NCBI GenBank assembly: GCA_027489455.1
Contig: JAIXZR010000019.1
Coordinates: forward strand, 1 to 49,830
From: Rubrivivax sp.
GTDB taxonomy: Bacteria > Pseudomonadota > Gammaproteobacteria > Burkholderiales > Burkholderiaceae_C
Direction: 5' to 3'
Length of the DNA stretch: 49,830 bases
In this document: one piece after another, positions 25,892 to 32,980 of the stretch
How positions within the stretch are numbered: position 1 is the stretch's first letter
Layout of the letters: every line of letters begins with the position of its first letter
Notes under the pieces: generated by a model
What the model was told of the DNA's origin: nothing
Seen by the model: only the letters and a program-made list of their open reading frames with translations
Database searches by the model: none
Translations under genes and position numbers: made by a program

Positions 25892-27330
25892 ACATCCGCC
25901 GCTCGGTCTGGGTCACGCTGCTGGCCAGCAACGCCGGCATGGTGATCGGCTTTCTCAGCAGCCTGGTGCTGGCGCGGCTGCTGACGCCAGCGGACATCGG
26001 CGCCTTTTCCATCGCCGTGGTGCTGGTGAACCTGGTGGCGGTGTTCCGCGACCTGGGCACGCAGTCCTACCTGGTGCAAAGGCGCACGCTGGACAGCCAG
26101 GACCTGGGCGCCGCGCTGGGCCTGACGCTGTTCACCGGCGCGCTGCTGGCGCTGGCGCTGCTGGCCGCCAGCGGGCCGTTTGCGCGCTGGTACGGGCAGC
26201 ACGAGATCCAGCAGGTGCTGTGGGTGCTGACGGCCAGCTTCCTGCTCGTGCCCTACGTCAACGTGCTGGCCGCCAGCCTGAGCCGCGAGCTGATGGCCGG
26301 GCGCAGCGCCACCATCGGCCTGATCGGCACGCTGGTGCACGCCGCCGTGGCCATCGGCACGGCCTGGGTGGGCGCGGCGCACCTGGCGCCGGCCTGGGCC
26401 AACCTGGCCAACCTGGGGGTGACGGTGCTGCTCTCGGCCCTGCTGGCGCCGGCGGCGCGCAACCTGCGGCCGCGCCTGGGCGGCTGGGGCGAGCCGCTGC
26501 GCTTCGGCACCGGCGCCACTGCCGAGCACCTGCTGCAGGTGGCGCAGCAGTCGATCCCCGATCTCGTGCTGGGCAAGACCGCCGGCACGCACGAGGTGGG
26601 CCTGTTCAGCCGCGCGGCCGGGCTGGTGGGGCTGCTGCAGCAGGCGCTGCAGCCCACCATCCAGTACACCGCCGGCCCGGTGCTGGCCCGCAGCCACCAT
26701 GCCGACCAACCGCTGGGCCCACTGCTGGCGCAGGGCGCCTGCCTGGTGACGGCCGTGGCCTGGCCGGCGCTGGCGCTGATGGCACTGTTCGCCGCGCCGC
26801 TGATCGGCCTGCTCTACGGCCCGGTGTGGCTGCCGGCAGCACCGCTGGTCGCCTGGCTGGCGCTGTCGGCCGCGGCGCGGCTGCCGTGGGCGCTGGCGGC
26901 CAAGGGCCTGCACGGCATCGGGCGGCCCGGCCTGGCGGCGTTGGCGGTGGGTGCCAACGTGCTGGCGCGGGGCGCGGTGTTGCTGGCCTTTGCCCACGGC
27001 GGGCTGCAGCAATTTGCGATGCTGCTGGCGCTGGCCGATCTGCTGGCCCTGACGGTGACCGTGGCCCTGGCCCGCCGCCACCTGGGCTATGGCCTGCGCC
27101 AGGCGCTGCGCGCCAATGCCGGCAGCGCCGCGGTGGCGCTGGCCTGCGCCGGGGCGGCCTGGGGCGCCTGGCAGGCCAGCGGCGCGGCCGGGTTGCCGGC
27201 CGGGCTGGCGGCCATCGCTGCCGTCGCAGCGGCGCTGGGCGGCTGGTGGGCCGCCGCGCGCGCCGTCGGGCACCCCGCGCTGGCCGAGTTGCAGCGGCTG
27301 CGCCCCGGCGCGCAATCTTCCCGCGCCTGA
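25888..27330 (+). CDS. Oligosaccharide flippase family protein (first of two)
   Basis: Polytopic inner-membrane protein of 480 residues of the Wzx/MOP type with about 12-14 hydrophobic helices. It begins MNIRRSVWVTLLASNAGMV and has LVLARLLTPADIGAFSIA, FRDLGTQSYLVQRR, QQSIPDLVLGKTAG and HEVGLFSRAAGL. It would flip lipid-linked repeat units to the periplasm. It is clearly paralogous to the next gene. It overlaps the GNAT gene by 4 nt. Confidence 0.87.
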   Translation: MNIRRSVWVTLLASNAGMVIGFLSSLVLARLLTPADIGAFSIAVVLVNLVAVFRDLGTQSYLVQRRTLDSQDLGAALGLTLFTGALLALALLAASGPFARWYGQHEIQQVLWVLTASFLLVPYVNVLAASLSRELMAGRSATIGLIGTLVHAAVAIGTAWVGAAHLAPAWANLANLGVTVLLSALLAPAARNLRPRLGGWGEPLRFGTGATAEHLLQVAQQSIPDLVLGKTAGTHEVGLFSRAAGLVGLLQQALQPTIQYTAGPVLARSHHADQPLGPLLAQGACLVTAVAWPALALMALFAAPLIGLLYGPVWLPAAPLVAWLALSAAARLPWALAAKGLHGIGRPGLAALAVGANVLARGAVLLAFAHGGLQQFAMLLALADLLALTVTVALARRHLGYGLRQALRANAGSAAVALACAGAAWGAWQASGAAGLPAGLAAIAAVAAALGGWWAAARAVGHPALAELQRLRPGAQSSRA

Positions 27331-27364
27331 TCGCCGGTCTGGCCCGGGGCCCGGGTGGCCCGGC

Positions 27365-27376
27365 CATAATTTGCGG
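27365..27376 (+). promoter_or_regulatory. Candidate -10 hexamer and 6-nt spacer before a small ORF
   Basis: CATAAT (27365-27370) matches TATAAT at five of six positions and is followed by TTGCGG and ATG. The stretch AATTTGCGGATG is identical to that before the ACP gene (22645-22656). No -35 element is evident. Confidence 0.45.
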
Positions 27377-27502
27377 ATGTCGCACGCCGCCCCCGCAGCG
27401 GCCCGCCGCGCAGCCCCCGCAAGCCGCACACCCCCGCCGGCCCTGCCGTCCGGCCCGGCCCAGGCCTTCCGCCCGCCCATGCCCTCCCGGAGCCGCCGGT
27501 GA
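27377..27502 (+). CDS. Putative 41-residue small ORF upstream of the second flippase
   Basis: A short ORF starts 6 nt after a -10-like hexamer and ends in a GTGA overlap with the GTG start of the flippase. The product is Ala/Pro/Arg-rich and has no recognisable family. Composition in GC-rich DNA makes such ORFs common, so it could be chance. The position suggests a leader peptide that couples translation of the flippase. The rest of the 168-bp gap holds no gene. Confidence 0.3.
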   Translation: MSHAAPAAARRAAPASRTPPPALPSGPAQAFRPPMPSRSRR

Positions 27503-28974
27503 ACGCCCGCCGCGCGCTGGGCATCATGTTCCTGTCATCGAACGCGATGACGTTGATGCACTTCGCCGTCACGCTGGTGCTGGCGCGGCTGCTGTCGCCG
27601 TCGGACGTGGGCATCTTCTCGATGACGGTGATGTTTGCCAACATCGCCGCGCTGTTCCGCGACTTCGGCGTCACCACCTACCTGCAGCGCGAGCCTGAGC
27701 TCGACGACAGCAAGCGCGCCTCGGCGCTGTGCTTCCTGCTCGTCACGTCCTGGGGCACGGCGGCCGGGATGTACCTGCTCAGCGACGTGGTGGCCGGGTT
27801 CTTCAACGAACCCGGCGTCGGCCAGGTGATGCGGGTGTTCTGCCTGAGCTTCCTGATCGTGCCCTTCGCCTCGTACTTCTACGGGCTGCTGGCGCGCGAC
27901 CTGCAGGCTGGGCGGCAGGCCATCGTCAGCGCCGTGGGCACGGTGGCCTACGGCGGCTGCTGCCTGACGTTGGCGGCGATGGACTACGGCTACATGTCCC
28001 TGGCCTGGGCCAACTTCGCCAACATCGCCGCCACCATCGCCGCGCACGTGCTGCTGGGCTCGGGCCGGCTGCCGCGCCGGCTGAGCCTGCGCCACTGGCG
28101 CAGCCTGCTGCACTTCGGCGGCGGCTCGCTGCTGGGCAGCTTCCTGGAGAAGGTGAACCAGTCCGTGCCCGACCTGATCCTGGGCAAGCTCAGCGGGGCG
28201 CACAGCGTGGGCCTGTTCAGCCGCGCCAACGGGCTGATGGGCATGCTCGGGCAGATGATCTGGCCGGCCGTGAGCTACACCACCCTGCCCTTCCTGGCGC
28301 GCAGCCATCAGGAAGGCACGCCACTGGGGCCGATCATCATCCGCGGCCTGAACCTGGTGTGCGTGATCGGCTGGCCGGTGTTCCTGGGCCTGGCGCTGTT
28401 TGCCGAAGAAGTGATCCACGTGCTGTACGGCTCGCAGTGGCTGGCGGCGGCGCCGCTGGCGGCGATCCTGGCGATCGGCTTTGCCGCCCGGCTGCTGGTG
28501 TGCCTGACGGCCGCTGCGCTCACGGCGGTGGGCCGGCCCTACCTGGCGGCGCAGGCCTCGGGCGTGGACCTGGCCGCGCGCGTGGCGGCGGTAGCGGTGT
28601 TCGGTGTGGCCGAGCTCTGGCACTTTGCCGTGGCCATCGCGCTGGCCGACGTGCTAACCACGGCGTTCCCGATCTGGCAGCTGCGCCGCTACGTCGGCCT
28701 GCGCGTGCGCGACCTGCTGCTGGGCCTGCGGCAGACCGTGCTGGCCTGCCTGCTGCCCTGGGCCACCGTGGTGGCGCTGCGCCTGGCGATGCCGGCGCAC
28801 TGGCACGACGGCCTGATGCTGCTGGTGGTGCTGGCCCTGGGCACCGTGGCCTGGCTGCTGGGCATGCGCTGGGCCCGCCACCCGCTGCTGGAAGAACTGC
28901 AGCCCCTGCTGGCCCGCGTGCTGCCGGCGGGCGCCCAGCGCCTGGCCATGCGTGTGCTCGGCAGCAAGCCATGA
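27499..28974 (+). CDS. Oligosaccharide flippase family protein (second of two)
   Basis: Polytopic inner-membrane protein of 491 residues of the Wzx/MOP type. It is collinear with the preceding flippase: RRALGIMFLSSNAMT at the start, LVLARLLSPSDVGIFSM, FRDFGVTTYLQRE, NQSVPDLILGKLSG and HSVGLFSRANGLMGML. The start is GTG 27499-27501. The stop overlaps the next ATG (ATGA). Two adjacent paralogues may handle two glycan intermediates, or may form a pair. Confidence 0.87.
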   Translation: MNARRALGIMFLSSNAMTLMHFAVTLVLARLLSPSDVGIFSMTVMFANIAALFRDFGVTTYLQREPELDDSKRASALCFLLVTSWGTAAGMYLLSDVVAGFFNEPGVGQVMRVFCLSFLIVPFASYFYGLLARDLQAGRQAIVSAVGTVAYGGCCLTLAAMDYGYMSLAWANFANIAATIAAHVLLGSGRLPRRLSLRHWRSLLHFGGGSLLGSFLEKVNQSVPDLILGKLSGAHSVGLFSRANGLMGMLGQMIWPAVSYTTLPFLARSHQEGTPLGPIIIRGLNLVCVIGWPVFLGLALFAEEVIHVLYGSQWLAAAPLAAILAIGFAARLLVCLTAAALTAVGRPYLAAQASGVDLAARVAAVAVFGVAELWHFAVAIALADVLTTAFPIWQLRRYVGLRVRDLLLGLRQTVLACLLPWATVVALRLAMPAHWHDGLMLLVVLALGTVAWLLGMRWARHPLLEELQPLLARVLPAGAQRLAMRVLGSKP

Positions 28975-30062
28975 ACAACGCAGCAGCGACCCCGCCCCGG
29001 CGCCTGCGCGTGGCGATTTGCTGGCCAGCGCCGCGGGGCAGCCGCGTGGCCGCCTCGGCCGCCGACGCGCGGCTGTACGAAGCCGCCGACGGGCTGAGCT
29101 TCCTCACCCAGCACGGCATCGACTGGGAGGTGGTCGATTCATCGCCTGGCTGGCTCAACCCCGGCCACGGCCGCGGCAGCCTGTGGGCCGGCATCGACCC
29201 CTGGCGCAGCCTGCGCCTGCTGCTGCGCCACCGGCGCTACGACGCGATCCTCAGCATCGATTCCTCGGCCGGCTGGCTCGTCCTGCTGGCGCAGCGCGTG
29301 CTGGCGCCGCTGGGCGTGCGCACGCCGGTGCTGGTGATCGACCCGGCGCTGGACCCTTCCTGGCCGCGCCGTATGCGCATGCACGCCGCGGTGCTGCCGC
29401 GGGCCGCGGCGGTGGTGGTCTATGGCCAGGTGCAGCAGCAGTACCTGGCGCGCGAGATGCCGGCGGTGCGCGCGCACTACGTGCCACACCGCATCGACGT
29501 CCGCTTCTTCGACCCGGCACTCGCCGGCCCGCCGCCGGGCCTGCCGGCCGGCGGCTACGTGCTGGCCGTGGGCAGCGACATCGGCCGCGACTACGCGCTG
29601 CTGGTGCAGGCCGCCGCGCAACTGCAGATGCCCGTGGTGCTGCACACCCGGCGCGAGCTGCCGGCAGGGCTGCCTGCGCAGGTGCGCGTGCAGCGCGACT
29701 GGATCAGCTTCGAGGCCTTGCGCGACCTCTACGCCGGCGCCGCCGTGGTGGTGGTGCCGCTGAAGGACACCCTGCACGCCAGCGGCGTGAACGGCCTGCT
29801 GGAAGCGCTGGCCATGGGCCGGCCGACGGTGGTGAGCGCCTCGCGCGGCATCGCCGATTACGTCAGCGATGGCGACAACGCCGCCGTCGTGCCGGTGGGC
29901 GATGCCACCGCGCTGGCCAATGCCATCCAGCGCCTGTGGGACGACCCCGCCACCGCCCGCCGCCTGGGCCAGGCCGCACGCGCCCGCGCGCTGGCGGAAT
30001 GGGCGATGCCGGTCTACGCCGGCCACATCGCCCGGCTCGTGCGCGCCAGCGTTGGCCCATGA
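28971..30062 (+). CDS. Glycosyltransferase (GT4-like)
   Basis: Product of 363 residues with a GT-B layout. The N-terminal half has LRVAICWPAPRG and YDAILSIDSSAGWLVLLAQ. The C-terminal half has the nucleotide-sugar segment SGVNGLLEALAMGRPTVVSA followed by RGIADYVSDGDNAAVVPVGD. The Glu in LLEALAMG is at the conserved position of family 4. It is cytoplasmic or membrane-associated and adds a sugar to the growing repeat unit; donor and acceptor are unknown. It overlaps both neighbours by ATGA junctions. Confidence 0.82.
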   Translation: MNNAAATPPRRLRVAICWPAPRGSRVAASAADARLYEAADGLSFLTQHGIDWEVVDSSPGWLNPGHGRGSLWAGIDPWRSLRLLLRHRRYDAILSIDSSAGWLVLLAQRVLAPLGVRTPVLVIDPALDPSWPRRMRMHAAVLPRAAAVVVYGQVQQQYLAREMPAVRAHYVPHRIDVRFFDPALAGPPPGLPAGGYVLAVGSDIGRDYALLVQAAAQLQMPVVLHTRRELPAGLPAQVRVQRDWISFEALRDLYAGAAVVVVPLKDTLHASGVNGLLEALAMGRPTVVSASRGIADYVSDGDNAAVVPVGDATALANAIQRLWDDPATARRLGQAARARALAEWAMPVYAGHIARLVRASVGP

Positions 30063-31288
30063 AGACAGCCAGCAGCATCAACACGCCGCCAGGCACCTGG
30101 CTGTTCGTGCACTACGGCGAAGCGCCGCTGCGCGGCAGCGAGCGGTGCCTGCTGAACCTGCTGCAGGCCCGCTGCGACGACGGCTTGCGCGGGCAGACCG
30201 TCCTCTGGTGCAACCAGCCTGCACTAGCCGAGGCGGCGGCGCCGTGGGTCGATGCGGTCGTTGTTGACGCTTTCGCGCTCGGGCCAGGATTCACTTCAAG
30301 CCTGGACCGCAGTGCCTTGAAGAACCTGCCGGCACTCGTGGCACACGGCACCGCACTCGTTCGCCGACATGGCGTTCGGCTAATACATTGCAGCGGACTG
30401 GCACCCTGTCAATGGATGATGCCAGTCAGCTTGCTTTGCCGTGTTCCATTGGTAGCTCAATTGCACAGCAACTATCTCCCTGCCGCACGCGTCGCGTCCC
30501 TGGCCTACGGCGCCAGCCTGCTGATCGGCGTGTCCAGGTTCTGCGTTCAGGACTTCAGATCAGACGGCATGCCGGGACCACGTGTCAGCGTTGTCCACAA
30601 CGGCGTGAACATTCCGGCCTTCACTCATTCTCGCGAGGCGGTTCGTGTCGCGATAGGGCTGCCTGAGCAGGCCTTGGTGCTAGCCAGCATCGGTGCCTTG
30701 GACAAACGCAAGCGGGTCGATCTGCTGTTGGATGCGATTTGCGAGCTGCCACCGCCCCTGCGCGTTCGCATCCATCTTCTAGTCGTAGGCGACGGCCCAG
30801 AAAGCCAGGCGCTTCACGATAGAGCTGTGGGACTACCTGTCACGTTCACAGGATGGCGCAGCGATATCGGGGACATCTTGAACGCCAGCGATGCGGTCAT
30901 CGTCGCCTGCGATCGCGAGGCCTTTGGGCTCACGGTCATCGAAGGTGCAGCGCTAGGGAAGCCAGCCATTGTCGCCAACGCTGGTGGATTGCCGGAAGTT
31001 GTAGAAGAAGGCGTGACGGGCCTGCGCTTTCAGGCCGGTTCCGCGCAGGCCTGCGCGGAATGCATCCAGCGCTTGCTGGAAGAGCCCTATTTGCTGGCAA
31101 GACTCGGGCATCAAGCCCAGAGCAGTTATCTGCGACGCTTTACGCTAGAACACATGACCAGACAGATTTTTGAACTCAATACGCTGCAGCAGAAAGAAGG
31201 TAGCAGTGCCTTCTCGCAGGTTTGGCGGTTTTGTCGTCTCGCTGCGCTGACCGTGCGTACCGTCGTGCGGCGGGTCGTTGCTCGTTGA
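30059..31288 (+). CDS. Glycosyltransferase family 4 protein
   Basis: Product of 409 residues. It shows GT4 motifs: LRGSERCLLNLL near the start, SVVHNGVNIPAF, SIGALDKRKRVDLLLDA, LLVVGDGPESQAL and the donor-site EAFGLTVIEGAALGKPAIVA with both conserved Glu residues. A basic C-terminus (VRTVVRRVVAR) may bind the membrane. The first 200 bp have the local GC content. From about 30260 it drops sharply (31 G/C in 30421-30480 by hand count), and codons such as GTA, CTA and TTG appear, so most of the gene looks imported or recombined. Confidence 0.85.
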   Translation: MKTASSINTPPGTWLFVHYGEAPLRGSERCLLNLLQARCDDGLRGQTVLWCNQPALAEAAAPWVDAVVVDAFALGPGFTSSLDRSALKNLPALVAHGTALVRRHGVRLIHCSGLAPCQWMMPVSLLCRVPLVAQLHSNYLPAARVASLAYGASLLIGVSRFCVQDFRSDGMPGPRVSVVHNGVNIPAFTHSREAVRVAIGLPEQALVLASIGALDKRKRVDLLLDAICELPPPLRVRIHLLVVGDGPESQALHDRAVGLPVTFTGWRSDIGDILNASDAVIVACDREAFGLTVIEGAALGKPAIVANAGGLPEVVEEGVTGLRFQAGSAQACAECIQRLLEEPYLLARLGHQAQSSYLRRFTLEHMTRQIFELNTLQQKEGSSAFSQVWRFCRLAALTVRTVVRRVVAR

Positions 31289-31560
31289 GGATCCGTTAGC
31301 CCTTGACGCCTTCGATATTGAGACTAACCGGGTACTCTCGACCCTTGTACTGAAACGGGCGGTCAGACCAATCGGGCAGACCAGCCCAACCATTCTGCCC
31401 CTTGACCCACCGCCGCACGATTTGGCAGCCGGCATGCTTCAGTGCGCGGGTGAGAAACGCCTCGTTCAAAGCCACGTAGTGAAAGTTGAAGGCATAGTCT
31501 TGCCCGCCCATGAGGGGGAGCTGGATTGCGTCAAGGTCGCGGCCCTGGTCGAGGTACATG
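30260..31560. other. GC valley covering a glycosyltransferase and the 3-prime part of a methyltransferase gene
   Basis: Hand counts per 60-base line: 31 of 60 G/C at 30421, 36 at 30961, 36 at 31201 and 34 at 31321, against 50 of 60 at 29521 and 44 at 30181. The valley begins inside the glycosyltransferase gene and ends inside the convergent methyltransferase gene. No insertion sequence or direct repeat is seen at the edges, so homologous exchange of this segment is more likely than insertion. Confidence 0.7.
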
Positions 31561-31958
31561 TCGACGATGGCGTCGAAGTCGGGCACTGCAATGCGCACCA
31601 CGCCGCCAGGCCGCAGCACGCGGCACCATTCCTTCAGGACGCGCGGCAGTTCGGCATGCGGAAAGTGCTCAAGGCAGTGGCTGGCATACACCAGGGCGGC
31701 TGAGTTGTCGGCAAAGCGGTCCAGCCGGTCCAGCGGCTGGACCAGGTGTACGTGCCGCATTGGCCGGCCGTCGATGTTGACGAAGCCCGGCGCATCGATC
31801 TCACCGCAGCCGAGGTGCAAGCGCAGTTCATCGCCTTGCGGAAGCGGCGGACGGTGCAGGGACCACTTGAGACGGTCGACGCTGTCCAACATCCCGCGCG
31901 CCAGGGTGGACAGCATGGGCGAACGCCTGACAGCCGACTTGAGAGAGGAAATGGACAT
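31296..31958 (-). CDS. Class I SAM-dependent methyltransferase
   Basis: Product of 220 residues with the SAM-binding motif LHLGCG (47-52), GFVNIDGRP, YASHCLEHFPHAELPRVLKEW and VLRPGGVVRIAVPDFDAIVDMY. The C-terminal part (NFHYVALNEAFLTRALKHAGC) is typical of polysaccharide-locus methyltransferases. It probably methylates a sugar or a lipid-linked intermediate. It is the last gene of the minus-strand operon and converges on the glycosyltransferase gene with a 7-bp gap and no hairpin. Its 3-prime part lies in the GC valley. Confidence 0.85.
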   Translation of the reverse strand: MSISSLKSAVRRSPMLSTLARGMLDSVDRLKWSLHRPPLPQGDELRLHLGCGEIDAPGFVNIDGRPMRHVHLVQPLDRLDRFADNSAALVYASHCLEHFPHAELPRVLKEWCRVLRPGGVVRIAVPDFDAIVDMYLDQGRDLDAIQLPLMGGQDYAFNFHYVALNEAFLTRALKHAGCQIVRRWVKGQNGWAGLPDWSDRPFQYKGREYPVSLNIEGVKG

Positions 31959-32018
31959 GATGCGATTTTGGATGAGCTGGTACGCGAGAACCGGGCACTT
32001 GGGGGGCGCCGGCGGGCA

Positions 32019-32936
32019 TTAGCCCAAGCCAGCGCGTAACTGCAGTACGCCCCGCAATAGCAGAGTGCGGATGACGGCAGGGTTGAAGGGGTCGGTGCGC
32101 CAGGCCTGCAGGAAGTAGCGACGGGCTTCTGCCATGCTGTTCTTGCGCGCGAAGTGGTAGCCGATGCCCACTAAATGCCGCGCCACGCGTGGGCGGATGC
32201 CGGGCATGTCGCGCCAGGGCGCGAGCGGCAGGTACTTCATCATCACCTCGTAGTCCTGGCGATGGAAATCGTCGTAGCCGTTGGACGCCGACAGCACGCC
32301 GGCCGAGGTGAAGAAAACCCCGAGCGGCTCGCGCACGTGAATGAAGTCGCCCAGCCGCGCCAGGCGCAGCCAGAACTCGCGGTCGCCCACCACTGTCAGG
32401 CGCGGATCGAACTCGCCGCACTGCGCGTGCGCGCTGCGCCGCCATACCGGCTGCGATCCCGTCATGCAGCCCAGCAGCAGCTCGGCCTGGCTGTAGTCGG
32501 CCGTCTCGTGGATGCCGGCGCCGCGCGCATGGCACTCGGCCCAGGTCTCGTTCTCGGTGCGTGAGATGTACTGGTCGCCGTAGGCCAGCGTGGCCTGGGG
32601 GTTGTCGCGCAGCGCGCGCGTCAGCACCTCGTAGGCGTCGGGGCGGTGGCGGTCATCGGTGTTGGCGTTGCTGATGAATTCGCCGCTGCTCAGCGCCACG
32701 GCGCGGTTCCAGGCCGCGTACAGGCCTTCGCGCTCGGTGCGCAGGTAGCGGATGTTCTTGTGCCGCTGCACATACGGCGCGCAGACGGCAGCCTCGTTCT
32801 GCGGCGAGCCGCTGTCGACCACCAGCACCTCGATGTCGGGGAAGACGGTCTGCGCCACCAGGTTGTCCAGCAGGCCGGCGATGAAGCGCTCGGACTTGTA
32901 GGTGGAGACGATGGCGGTGAGCAGGGGGCGGGACAT
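32019..32936 (-). CDS. Glycosyltransferase family 2 protein
   Basis: Product of 305 residues with a GT-A fold. It begins LLTAIVSTYKSERFI and has VLVVDSGSPQNE, the metal-binding-type SNANTDDRHRPDAYE (acidic pair at about 94-95) and GDREFWLRLARLGDFIHV. It transfers a sugar from a nucleotide-sugar donor in the cytoplasm. I chose the ATG at 32934-32936 because the family N-terminus begins there; the frame continues upstream through the neighbouring fusion gene without similarity. The stop is TAA. Confidence 0.88.
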   Translation of the reverse strand: MSRPLLTAIVSTYKSERFIAGLLDNLVAQTVFPDIEVLVVDSGSPQNEAAVCAPYVQRHKNIRYLRTEREGLYAAWNRAVALSSGEFISNANTDDRHRPDAYEVLTRALRDNPQATLAYGDQYISRTENETWAECHARGAGIHETADYSQAELLLGCMTGSQPVWRRSAHAQCGEFDPRLTVVGDREFWLRLARLGDFIHVREPLGVFFTSAGVLSASNGYDDFHRQDYEVMMKYLPLAPWRDMPGIRPRVARHLVGIGYHFARKNSMAEARRYFLQAWRTDPFNPAVIRTLLLRGVLQLRAGLG

Positions 32937-32980
32937 GGGTGCAAGCGGGCGGTGGGGGCGCCGGGTGGGCGGCCGGGGGG

